Of a stretch of 64,000 nucleotides of DNA, positions 29,401 through 37,597 are shown piece by piece. Origin of the DNA: a bacterium (lineage in GTDB: Bacteria > Pseudomonadota > Gammaproteobacteria > UBA6186 > Azoamicaceae). How positions within the stretch are numbered: position 1 is the first letter of the stretch; every line of letters begins with the position of its first letter. The position numbers and the translations under genes were made by a program. The notes below the pieces were generated by a model. The model had not been told where the DNA came from. It saw nothing but the letters and a program-made list of their open reading frames with translations, and made no database searches. The DNA lies in contig DAHXPC010000009.1 in NCBI GenBank assembly GCA_027364575.1, positions 28,902 through 92,901 of the forward strand. Direction: 5' to 3'.

Positions 29401-32400
29401 TTACCCGATTATATGCAACCGAACCAATGGCTAATTTTAGAGTCCCTACCTATAACCCCAAATGGAAAAATAGATAGAAAGGGATTGCCAGTACCTGAGG
29501 CAACTGAAGGGCAGAGGAGGTATGAGGCACCAGAAGGTTTGATAGAGGAAAGATTAGCCCAAATTTGGTCAGAACTTTTGGGAATAGAAAAAATAGGTAG
29601 ATTTGATAACTTCTTTCAAATAGGCGGAGATTCCATTGTTAGTATTCAATTAGTTTCAAGGGCCAGGAAACGAGGAATGCTATTTGAGGTTAAACAAATC
29701 TTTGAAACGCCAATCCTCTCTGATTTAGCGTTACATACGCAAGAAGAAAGGATCAATCTTGTTCCCCAGGAATCAGCAAAAGGTAAAGTTTCCCTAACGC
29801 CGATCCAACATTGGTTTTTTGCACAGAGCCCAGCGATTCCTCATTACTATAATCAAGCTATGTGGCTAAAGAGCGAAGCGGTCGTTGATTTGCAAAGGTT
29901 ACAAGATGCATTAGAAACCATATATCAGCACCATGATGGATTTCATTTACGTTATAGAAAAGGTAATCAAGGCTGGGAACAGTATTATGCAGACGGATCC
30001 CCTTTACCTTGGAAAATTTGCCAAAGCTTTGCAGAAGAGAATTTGGGAGAAATTTGTACAGAGCTACAATCTAGTTTAAATATAGAACAAGGGCCTTTAA
30101 GTCAATTACTTTGGTTTGCAGAGAAAGGACAATTGCTTTGGGTGATTCATCATTTGATAGTGGATGGCGTATCTTGGCGTATTTTGTTAGAGGATTTGAA
30201 CCTTGCCTATGCGGGCAAGACTTTGGGGCCAAAGAGTCATAGCTACCGAGCTTGGAGTGAGTCTTTAGCGAGATACGTGGCTAATGATGAAATTTCATAT
30301 TATCAAAAACAACTAGAAAATGTTCCTAGGTTACCAAGCGATTATACATATTCTGGTTATATTACATTAAGGAATGTGCAGGGATTAGACATTCGTTTTT
30401 CTGAACAGACTACCAAGCAATTTCTTCAAAATGCACATCAATCTTATGGGACTCAACCTGATGATTTACTCTTACTCGCGCTTGTTCAAGCAGTAGGCGA
30501 TTGCTTTGGGAAATATGAACTGTGTGTAGATTTGGAAGGTCATGGAAGAGAAGATTTAGGCGAAGGTTTAGACTTGACTCACACCTTGGGTTGGTTTACC
30601 AGTATACATCCAGTAGTTTTAAGTTTACCGAAGCCTTCGGATCTTGATCAAAGCATTAAGCATATCAAGGAGCATTTAAGACAGATACCGCAGAAAGGGG
30701 TTTGTTACGGGATAATGAGCCAAATTCAAAAAACCTGTCCCTTTGTGCGTGGGGATGTCGTTTTTAACTATTTGGGGCAATGGTCAAATGTTAAACGAAA
30801 TGAAGAGACATTTTTCTTTGGGGAAGGGGAAACAGGATTGAGTGCCAGCTTAGATAATCCTCATCCTCATCCTTTGGCCATTAATGGAGGCGTTAATCAA
30901 GGACGGTTAGGTTTTCATTGGAGTTATAGTACATGTCATTACAAGAAAGAAACGATAGAAAGATTTTCTAGTATATTTACAGAAAGATTAGAAGCATTGA
31001 TAGAATATTGTTCGGAAGGGAAGCACTGTGGGTATAGCCCTTCGGATTTTCCACTTTGTCGTTTATCACAATCACAAATTGATACACATTTAACTGTTTT
31101 GCATCCGGAAGCGGTTTATTCCTTATCACCAATGCAAGCAGGATTGTTATTTCAAGCATTATACGTTCCTAATTCAGATGCTTATTTTGTACAGACACTT
31201 TTGGAGCTGACGGGAGAGTTACAGATTCATCTGCTCAAACAAGCATTGTCAAAATTGCTTGAACGGCATGAAAATTTAAGGGCCAGTTTTATGTGGGAAG
31301 GTTTAGAAGAACCGGTACAAATTATTCATAGGCAAGCAAGTCTCACCTGGCATGAAGAAGAGTGGTCTAATTTATCAACAAAAGAACAAACTCAACAGTT
31401 AAATGCCTATATTGCACAGGACAGAGCTCAAGGATTTAATTTCAACCAAGCACCCCTAATGCGATGGAGTTTATTCAAATTTTCTAATCACAAGCATTGT
31501 CTGATCTGGAGTTATCACCATATTTTAAGTGATGGGTGGAGTGTCCCTATTATATTGAACGAGGTTAAAAGTATCTATGATAGTTTAGTACAAGGACAAG
31601 TGATTAACCTTCCTCCCAGAAGGCCCTATAGAGATTATATTGCTTGGTTGAGTCGACAAGACCAGAAGAAAGGAGAAAATTATTGGAGACGTGCCTTAGC
31701 AGGGGTGACTCCCACCATGCTGAGCAGTGGAACTATCAAAGAAGACCAAACAGCCTTTGAAGAATATATGCTTGCTTTCAATGAAGAAATGAGTCAGCGA
31801 TTGTTAAGCTATGCAGCGGAACTGGGTATCACGGTTAATACGGTATTACAAGCTCTTTGGGGTATCGTGTTAAGTGTGTATACAGGGCGAAGTGATGTGG
31901 TATTTGGTGTGGTTGTTTCAGGCCGTCAAATTAATTTACCGGGCATTGAACAGATGGTAGGGATGTTTATTAACACTTTACCATTACGAGTACAAGTACG
32001 AGGGGACGAAAGTTTAGAAAAAGTTTTCAGAAACACTCAGGATCAAATGGTAGGGATGCAAGAGCATGCCTATGTCCCCTTGTGGAAGATACAAGCTCAG
32101 CAAAAGGAGGGAGGCAGCGGGCTATTTGATAGTACCTATGTTTATCAAAATTATCCAATCCAAAATGATACTGATCAACCTGCAGGATTAGGCGTTAAGC
32201 TAGCGAGAGGGATAGAAAAGGCGGAATACACATTAGGGATTACCTTATCTTATGAAGATTGTTTAAGCGCGCGTATCCATTATCGTAAGGCATGCTTTAC
32301 TCAAGACTTTATTGAACAAATGCTAAAGGATTTTGAACAGTTAATTTTAATAGCCATAAGAAATCCTTTTCAAAAAACAGGAGAATTATCTTTTCTAAGA

Positions 32401-34896
32401 CCCGAAGTATTAAAAAAATTGACAGTTTGGAATGAAACTCAGCATGCATACTCATCCTATAGAAGTATTCATGAACTGTTTGAAGCTGCGGTACAAAGAG
32501 TGCCAGATACGATTGCAGTTGTATATAAAAATCAGCAAATCAGTTATAACGCTTTAAATGTGAGAGCAAATCAGTTTGCGAACTATCTGCGCGGTATAGG
32601 CGTAGAGGCAGAAGTGCCAGTAGCCTTAGTCATTGAACGTTCCATTGAAATGGTAATAGGAATATTAGGAATACTTAAGGCAGGCGGGACCTATGTACCT
32701 ATGGATGTAAACTATCCACCAGAACGTTTAGAATATATGCTAGAAGACAGCGGAGTACCTTTCATCGTGAGTCGTAAGGCAGAGCTAGAGAGACTATCAG
32801 CAGGACAGCGAATAGTTATCGATTTAGATGAAATCAAAGAAAGCTTAGAAGAACAACCCAAGATCGCACCTAAGCAGACGCTTTCTTCAGAGAATCTTGC
32901 CTATATTATTTATACTTCAGGTTCTACAGGAAGGCCCAAGGGGGTTGGGATTAGTCATGGATCCGTGGTTCACTTAGCTTTAGCACAGCAAGAAGCTTTC
33001 TTTTACAAGCCTGATACTAAAACTCTACAATTTGCTTCTATTAGTTTTGATGCTTCTGTATCTGAATGGAGCTGTACGTTTGCAACAGGGAGTACATTAA
33101 TACTATGCGATAACAAGGATATAACAGAAGTCGAAGAGACAATTGCTAAGCAACAAATTAATCAAATGACGATGCCTCCTAGTATATTGAAAGAAATGTC
33201 TTCTGAAATCATTTCAAAATATTCTAGACATTTAGTGGTAGCTGGAGAATCTCCTGATTTAAATCTTATTAAGCGTTACCAGGAAAAAAATACAAAAGTC
33301 ATTAATGCATATGGACCAACTGAAGGAACTATTTGTGCTAGCACCGGCGTAATTTCATCTACCAACCATATAGGGCGCCCGATTTGGAATACCCAGATGT
33401 ACTTATTAGATAGGTATTTAAACCCTGTTCCGATAGGCGTAGCGGGAGAGATCTACATTGGCGGAATAGGATTAGCGCGAGGTTATTTAAATAAACCAGA
33501 CCTAACTGCAGAGCGTTTTATTCCAAATCCTTTTGGCTCAGGTAGTCGTTTGTATAAAACAGGAGATTTAGGTAAATACCTCCCAGAAGGGAATATCGAA
33601 TTCCTAGGACGAATTGACCATCAGGTGAAACTCAGGGGTTTTAGAATAGAGCTTGGGGAAATTGAAGGCACGATAGAAGATTCAAAAGCAGTTCAGCAAG
33701 CCGTGGTGTTATGTCGAGAAGATATGCCGGGTCACAAACGTCTGGTCGCTTATGTTATTCCAAAAAACAAGGAAAACAATGGAGAAGATGACGGTTTGAT
33801 AATATCCTTGCAAAGTCTTTGTCAGAGTCGTCTGCCAGATTATATGCAACCGAGTCAATGGGTGGTCTTAGAGTCACTGCCATTAACGGCAAATGGTAAG
33901 TTAGATAGGATTGCTTTAAAAGATAGAGAAGATAAATTTAATATCAAAGAATCAATATTGCCTAGAAATTCTATTGAATGTGCATTAGGGGAAATTTTTA
34001 AAAAATTGTTAAACATCGATCCTATTGGCTTGAATAATAATTTTTTTGAAATAGGAGGAGATTCTCTCTTAGCCGTTAGTTTGGTTCTGAATATTAAAAA
34101 AGAACTTGGGGTAAAAATTCGAGTTATTGATATATTTGAAAATCCAACCGTCTGCACATTAGCCACTGTAATCTTTAGCTATCGTTCTTCAGAATTAAAT
34201 CCCACTCTGGATAACCAAGATCCAATCTTTATCATTCAGCCGGATGGGAAACAAAAACCCTTGTTTTTAATTCATCCTGGGGTAGGTTTATCATTACCGT
34301 ATTTGCCGCTTAAATCCTGCATTCAGGATAGGCCTATTATTGGAATTGATGATCCTTATATTGGGGAAGAGGTATCAGGATTTAAAAATATTGAAGAGAT
34401 GGCCAGCGCTTATATAAAAATTATAAAAAAAATACAGGAAACAGGCCCCTATTATTTAGCAGGTTGGTCCTTTGGTGGGATGGTTGCATTTGAAATGACA
34501 CGACAAATGGAAGAAAGCTTAGATACAGTAGATGCCTTAATTTTAATTGAAGCGGCTAATCCAGCTTTGGTTGAAAATATGATATTTAAAGATCAAAATA
34601 CACAGCAAGAATTTGAACAGCAGGTGGATAGAAATGTATTGCTTTCAAGAACACTGAGGCCGAAATATGTAAAGGCAAAAGTATCCTTAATTAAGGCTCA
34701 ATTGGCATTTAGTGAATTAACCCCTGAAAGCCATAAGTTATTTCAAGACTCTAAGTATGGTTGGGATAAATATTGTATTGATATTAAGGAATATACAATT
34801 CCCGGGGAGCATGCGACTATTTTTGATAAAGAAAATATAACTCAAATTGGAAACACGCTTAGAGATTTGCTAAAACAAGGAACCAAAGATGTTTAG
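23485..34896 (+). CDS. NRPS 2: C-A-T-C-A-T-E-C-A-T-TE
   Basis: The 3803-residue protein completes the line. C4 (HHILSDGW ~152), A4, T4 (LGGHSLL, Ser ~1002), C5 (HHIVVDDW ~1180), A5, T5 (IGGDSI, Ser ~2050), E (HHLIVDGVSW ~2222), C6 (HHILSDGW ~2678), A6, T6 (IGGDSLL, Ser ~3530) and a thioesterase (GWSFGG, Ser ~3662; His ~3776). C4 and C6 each follow an E domain and share the DCL-type start; C5 is LCL. Pocket residues are DMTKVGEVA for A4 (Asn-like), DVYYLGGIC for A5 (not assigned) and DASTVAAIC for A6 (one change from a published Tyr code). The TE has Glu where the triad Asp is usual, 27 residues after the Ser. The TE should release a linear or cyclic peptide. Start and stop both overlap neighbours by 8 bases. 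Confidence 0.97.
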   Translation: MNNIQENVREKKTNIVALYPLSPMQGGFFFQALYAEDSDAYFIQMLLELTGELQVGALKQAWLILLDRHESLRASFMWEDLEEPIQIIHKKVELTWHEEDWQVLSEEAQIQKMDVYIEKDRAQGFDFTQPPLMRWSLFKCNPRKHYLLWSQHHILSDGWSGPIILDEIRSIYDSLVNGKPINLPNRRAYGDYIAWLSRQDQKSAENYWKQLLAGAIPTKLINKKIKEEKAQAYGDNTLNFSLETTQQLLSYAGKLGVTPNTVLQTLWGIVLSMYTGQSDVIFGVTVSGRQIDLAGIESMVGMFINTLPLRVQLSGSESVEDIFQNIQSQMVGMQEYAHVPLWKIQAQQKEGGTGLFDSTYTYQNYPIQEDVGQSSGLGINLKKGIEKMEYTLGITLSYQNGLSARIDYREACFTQDFIEQLLIHFEQLIINVIHKPWQKVGELSFLCPDELKQMALWNATQHEYPKDSSIVQMFEAQVERTPLNIAIAYEDQQITYQELNERSNQLAHYLQDFGVEAEVPVAIAIERSIEMVIAILGILKAGGAYVPVDINYPPERLEYMLEDSGVPFIVSRRAELEKLSVGQRIVIDLDEIQKSLIAQPKTPLPHRLYPENLAYIIYTSGSTGRPKGVGVSHGSAGAYLSWAKTIYGVNDSQPILFHGSICFDMSITSLFVPLLTGKLIQIIKEDFAKMLEGGDLKDAFGFIKLTPSHLKLVEESTHYKLSDLSHCFVVGGEALTAEHLTNRNLTVFNEYGPTEATVACSLYEINQTQQYQTIPIGRPIWNTQMHIFNKHLNLVPVGVAGEIYIGGVGIARGYINKPSLTAERFIPNPFGNGDRLYQTGDLGRYLPDGNMEYLGRIDHQVKIRGYRIELGEIEATLEASTAVQQAIVLCREDSPGQTRLVAYVVPKNTEDSGLVESLKSLCQNRLPDYMQPTLWVILESWPLTANGKIDRKGLPAPEGREGLGECQTPQGLIEERLAQIWSELLGLEVGRTDHFFRLGGHSLLAAQVVSRLREVLRLEVPLKAIFEYSVLSELARYLEQSQLEEGILPAIPNVSRDKPQALSFAQQRLWFLEQLLPNTGLYHNPLSLRLLGALNVGALRQALDAIVARHEILRTIIINSEGIALQKVLPEDIRFALTESTEEDTEAFIKAPFQFDSEPLCRGLLLRRSEQEHILLLVFHHIVVDDWSMGIFWKELNDFYTAYSENKLFSLPPLPVQYLDYSVWQRSWLKGEVLEKQLDYWQVQLKEVSRLELPMDYPRPKELSYQGGSVGRKLSKELLAQLKAFSQSQGVTLFMSLVASIQGFLSRYCNQTDIVMGTPIANRRASEIEGLIGFFINTLVLRNQFEDNPSFETLIKRVESNTLSAYEHQDVPFEQLVEHLQVSRELNRNPLFQVMFNLQHDEGKFRLGDLEIFPEVMPEYLSRFDLLINVTAGAEGFYLRLDYAKELFSQERIERLAEYYETFLSALLNAPSKRLSEMPLLGEQERQQLFLWNETQQDLPKNKSVPQLFEEQVEKTPFNIAVRYEGQELSYQALNEQANQLAHYLRQKGVGPDKLVAIAIERSLEMIVGILGTLKASGAYVPLDASYPEDRLAFMLEDTQASVLITQASLKEKFAYYGGNIIVLDENEEQLKVQQESKLNPPSLTFPHHLAYVIYTSGSTGRPKGVMVKHVSLLNFLENFHYSSEQEENTALWTNTSFDVSIYEIWTSLRSGGCLCIPTETIRRDPLLYFNYLVKYKITSTYLPPYMLTEFLDFIRTYPSKLNVKRLLVGVEPIAKNILLELQQKIPNLKIVNGYGPTEATICATLYWIKEKNNHDSLISPIGKQISNTQIYILDPHLNTVPIGVSGEIYIGGAGLARGYLNKPGLTAEQFVPNPFGTGSCLYKTGDLGRYLPDGNIEFVGRVDYQVKLRGFRIELEEIERTLELSEAVQQLVVLCREDIPGQKRLVAYVIPKKKGDSNGLIGSLQSFCQSRLPDYMQPNQWLILESLPITPNGKIDRKGLPVPEATEGQRRYEAPEGLIEERLAQIWSELLGIEKIGRFDNFFQIGGDSIVSIQLVSRARKRGMLFEVKQIFETPILSDLALHTQEERINLVPQESAKGKVSLTPIQHWFFAQSPAIPHYYNQAMWLKSEAVVDLQRLQDALETIYQHHDGFHLRYRKGNQGWEQYYADGSPLPWKICQSFAEENLGEICTELQSSLNIEQGPLSQLLWFAEKGQLLWVIHHLIVDGVSWRILLEDLNLAYAGKTLGPKSHSYRAWSESLARYVANDEISYYQKQLENVPRLPSDYTYSGYITLRNVQGLDIRFSEQTTKQFLQNAHQSYGTQPDDLLLLALVQAVGDCFGKYELCVDLEGHGREDLGEGLDLTHTLGWFTSIHPVVLSLPKPSDLDQSIKHIKEHLRQIPQKGVCYGIMSQIQKTCPFVRGDVVFNYLGQWSNVKRNEETFFFGEGETGLSASLDNPHPHPLAINGGVNQGRLGFHWSYSTCHYKKETIERFSSIFTERLEALIEYCSEGKHCGYSPSDFPLCRLSQSQIDTHLTVLHPEAVYSLSPMQAGLLFQALYVPNSDAYFVQTLLELTGELQIHLLKQALSKLLERHENLRASFMWEGLEEPVQIIHRQASLTWHEEEWSNLSTKEQTQQLNAYIAQDRAQGFNFNQAPLMRWSLFKFSNHKHCLIWSYHHILSDGWSVPIILNEVKSIYDSLVQGQVINLPPRRPYRDYIAWLSRQDQKKGENYWRRALAGVTPTMLSSGTIKEDQTAFEEYMLAFNEEMSQRLLSYAAELGITVNTVLQALWGIVLSVYTGRSDVVFGVVVSGRQINLPGIEQMVGMFINTLPLRVQVRGDESLEKVFRNTQDQMVGMQEHAYVPLWKIQAQQKEGGSGLFDSTYVYQNYPIQNDTDQPAGLGVKLARGIEKAEYTLGITLSYEDCLSARIHYRKACFTQDFIEQMLKDFEQLILIAIRNPFQKTGELSFLRPEVLKKLTVWNETQHAYSSYRSIHELFEAAVQRVPDTIAVVYKNQQISYNALNVRANQFANYLRGIGVEAEVPVALVIERSIEMVIGILGILKAGGTYVPMDVNYPPERLEYMLEDSGVPFIVSRKAELERLSAGQRIVIDLDEIKESLEEQPKIAPKQTLSSENLAYIIYTSGSTGRPKGVGISHGSVVHLALAQQEAFFYKPDTKTLQFASISFDASVSEWSCTFATGSTLILCDNKDITEVEETIAKQQINQMTMPPSILKEMSSEIISKYSRHLVVAGESPDLNLIKRYQEKNTKVINAYGPTEGTICASTGVISSTNHIGRPIWNTQMYLLDRYLNPVPIGVAGEIYIGGIGLARGYLNKPDLTAERFIPNPFGSGSRLYKTGDLGKYLPEGNIEFLGRIDHQVKLRGFRIELGEIEGTIEDSKAVQQAVVLCREDMPGHKRLVAYVIPKNKENNGEDDGLIISLQSLCQSRLPDYMQPSQWVVLESLPLTANGKLDRIALKDREDKFNIKESILPRNSIECALGEIFKKLLNIDPIGLNNNFFEIGGDSLLAVSLVLNIKKELGVKIRVIDIFENPTVCTLATVIFSYRSSELNPTLDNQDPIFIIQPDGKQKPLFLIHPGVGLSLPYLPLKSCIQDRPIIGIDDPYIGEEVSGFKNIEEMASAYIKIIKKIQETGPYYLAGWSFGGMVAFEMTRQMEESLDTVDALILIEAANPALVENMIFKDQNTQQEFEQQVDRNVLLSRTLRPKYVKAKVSLIKAQLAFSELTPESHKLFQDSKYGWDKYCIDIKEYTIPGEHATIFDKENITQIGNTLRDLLKQGTKDV

Positions 34897-37468
34897 CACA
34901 AATTCTGCCACCTTAGCCGCCGTTGTAAGTAGTGTATCAGCAGGGGAGAATTTATTGTCTTCTGGGCAATATAAGCAAGCGTTAGAGTTCTTTGAAATCG
35001 CATTGAAAGAAGATGGAGAAAATAGCTATCTTTTTTATGGCAAAGGGGAAGCCTTATATAATTTGGAAAATTTCAAAGAGGCACTTGCAAATTATGAGAT
35101 TGCCTTGAATTTTAATCCTAAAAACTTTGAAGCTTTGCGGGGAAAAGGAAATGCTTTGCGAGTGTTGAGCCGAAACCAAGAAGGGCTGGAAAGTTGTGAA
35201 GCTGCTTTAAATATTAATCCTGAGGATGCGGAAGCTCTTTTAGGGAAAGGAGTAGCTTTATTAAAACTGGACAGAAATCAAGAGGCAAGCAGTTGTTTCA
35301 AGAGAGTCTTTGAGAAATTTGATGAAATTTATAAAAAAAGTGATTCTAAAAATTTAAAGGCTTTATCTAGGTTGGCACAGTGTTATCGAAATGGCTGGGG
35401 CGTTGAAAAAGATTTAAAAGAAGCCATAAAGTTGGATACGAAAATCGCAAGTCTGGGAAATGCAAATGCACAACTAAGTCTGGGGCATTGTTACTACCAT
35501 GGACAAGGTGTTACCCAAGACTATAAGTTGGCCGTAGAGTGGTATATTAAAGCCGCAGAGCAAGGCAATGTTTATGCGCAATATAGGCTTGGATGCTGCT
35601 ACTTTGATGGCGAGGGTGTTACTAATAATGATAATCTAGCGGTGACATGGTTTTTTAAAGCGGCAGAGCAAGGGCATGCAGACTCACAATATAGGCTTGG
35701 GTGTTGTTACTATCATGGACAAGGTGTTACCCAAGATTATAAGTTGGCCGTAGAATGGTATTTTAAAGCGGCAGAGCAAGGGAATATGAATGCAGAATAT
35801 AGCCTTGGGGATTGCCACTTACATGGTTACGGTGTTGTTAAAGATAATAATTCAGTTGTAAAGTGGTTCACTAGAGCAGCAGAGCATGGAAATGCAGATG
35901 CACAGTATAATCTAGGTGTGTTTTATGAGGAAGGAAATGTTGTTTCTGAGGATTTAGAAACATCAGCGAAGTGGTATAAAAATGCTGCAGAACAAGGAAA
36001 TCTAGCGGCACAACGTAGATTAAACTATAAAAAAAAGTGCGTAGAGATTATCAAAAAAAAAGCAAAGGATGGCAAACTTATTTATAAAAAAATAGAACAA
36101 GAAGAGTTTAATGCTCTTTTGGTTTTGTTACAAGAAAATCATCCCATTGTTTCATTAACCTTTTCTTACTCAACGGTAAGGGAAGGTTGCTCATCCATAG
36201 GGGAATGTATTTCTCGAGGTTACGATCCTTATCGCTTTTCGACTTTCGCTAAAGGTGAGTATGTTCATTCACTTTCCAATTCAAATTTAACCAAGCTTTT
36301 CAAAGTATTATTGACGAACAACACTGTCACTCACTTTGAATGTATCTGGCCGGGGCCGGACAGTCATTCTTCTAATACTATCCCTGTCGAACTTTTTTCA
36401 AGGCTATTAGCGACTAATCGCACTTTAATGGAAGTAGGGCTTTCTGGTTATTCACATTGTCAAGAAGAAATGATAGAAACTATGGCAAATGCTCTAATAG
36501 AGAATCAAACGCTTACGAAATTAGTGTTAAGCAATTCTTTTGTCGATGATAAAAAAGCAAGTCTATTGGCAAATATGTTGTTAAAAAACAAGACGATTCT
36601 TAATTTAGATTTAAGTGGAAATCCGGGAATAAGTAAAGATATTCTCAAGTTAATTAGATACCGGTTAGCTATAAACAAAAAACATAATAATGCTGCCATA
36701 TGGTTTTTAGTATTAAGTGAGTATCCTTATTTTGCAGATAAATATGTAGAGGAAAAGAACACAAAACGTTGGAGCCAATATAAACAATGGAAGGAGAAGG
36801 TATTACAAAAGGGACTGCTGGATAATATATTAAAATTACCCAGAGATTTGCAAAAATATATGGTATCTTTTAGCGAAGGGGTTACTCCGGATGAACAATA
36901 TGTTAGAAGTTCAAGATTAAAATTGAAAGAATCATTGGAACATCTGGAAGCAGAGCTCGGTTCCACATTTTCACAATCATACCAGCAGTCAAATACCTCC
37001 TCCCAAGTTTTTAGCGTAGAAGCATTAAAAGCCGCATCCGCTTTCAGGGTGGACCCTTCATCTTTGAGTAAGGAAATTGCATATAGCACCCCAGCGTCTA
37101 TGCTTGCTTCAGAAGCGAATATGGGTGCTGATGTCACTCAACTCTTAACTTACAAAAATATGTATGAGCTTCGATTAATGGTGAGTAAAGAGGTTCCAAA
37201 ACAATTAAAGCTAAATCATTCACCTGCAATCGTGCAAAAAGCTAATGGAATGTTCGAGATTATTGTTAATCGTGGTCAAAGTGGTATTCAAAAAATTTCT
37301 GCGCCAGACGGAATTGATTTGAAGGTTTTGCAAGGATTATTCAAAAAGCATTTATGGGAACAAAGTATCTCCTTGCCAGGAAATAATCCAATTATACAAT
37401 GGATCACAGCAAAAGGAGGGCACAGCTGGCAAGTTACAGAACCCTCGAAGCGCGTTGCCTGCCAATGA
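34889..37468 (+). CDS. TPR / Sel1 / leucine-rich repeat protein coupled to NRPS 2
   Basis: The 859-residue protein has no enzyme domain that I can see. Residues ~17-140 form three to four TPR motifs (such as ALEFFEIALKEDGEN). About 157-385 hold six Sel1 repeats (AEQGNVYAQYRLGCCYFDG type). About 490-590 resemble ribonuclease-inhibitor leucine-rich repeats (LTKLVLSNSFVDD, ILNLDLSGNPGIS). The last 250 residues are unrecognised. There is no signal peptide. Its ATG lies inside the end of NRPS 2 (8-base overlap), the same arrangement as between the two NRPS genes, so it is part of the operon. Such repeat architectures are typical of Legionellales scaffold or effector proteins. A scaffolding role for the NRPS complex, or an effector that has joined the operon, are both open. 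Confidence 0.85.
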   Translation: MFSTNSATLAAVVSSVSAGENLLSSGQYKQALEFFEIALKEDGENSYLFYGKGEALYNLENFKEALANYEIALNFNPKNFEALRGKGNALRVLSRNQEGLESCEAALNINPEDAEALLGKGVALLKLDRNQEASSCFKRVFEKFDEIYKKSDSKNLKALSRLAQCYRNGWGVEKDLKEAIKLDTKIASLGNANAQLSLGHCYYHGQGVTQDYKLAVEWYIKAAEQGNVYAQYRLGCCYFDGEGVTNNDNLAVTWFFKAAEQGHADSQYRLGCCYYHGQGVTQDYKLAVEWYFKAAEQGNMNAEYSLGDCHLHGYGVVKDNNSVVKWFTRAAEHGNADAQYNLGVFYEEGNVVSEDLETSAKWYKNAAEQGNLAAQRRLNYKKKCVEIIKKKAKDGKLIYKKIEQEEFNALLVLLQENHPIVSLTFSYSTVREGCSSIGECISRGYDPYRFSTFAKGEYVHSLSNSNLTKLFKVLLTNNTVTHFECIWPGPDSHSSNTIPVELFSRLLATNRTLMEVGLSGYSHCQEEMIETMANALIENQTLTKLVLSNSFVDDKKASLLANMLLKNKTILNLDLSGNPGISKDILKLIRYRLAINKKHNNAAIWFLVLSEYPYFADKYVEEKNTKRWSQYKQWKEKVLQKGLLDNILKLPRDLQKYMVSFSEGVTPDEQYVRSSRLKLKESLEHLEAELGSTFSQSYQQSNTSSQVFSVEALKAASAFRVDPSSLSKEIAYSTPASMLASEANMGADVTQLLTYKNMYELRLMVSKEVPKQLKLNHSPAIVQKANGMFEIIVNRGQSGIQKISAPDGIDLKVLQGLFKKHLWEQSISLPGNNPIIQWITAKGGHSWQVTEPSKRVACQ

Positions 37469-37597
37469 CCGGACGAGCATGTCGTGGCTTTTGCGCATTA
37501 TGTTAATGTAAATGTAAATAAAAGAGGGTTTTTTGAGGAATGGAATATTGAGAATTGTTGAGAAATATACACTGTATCATGCTGAGAAAGGATTGCC

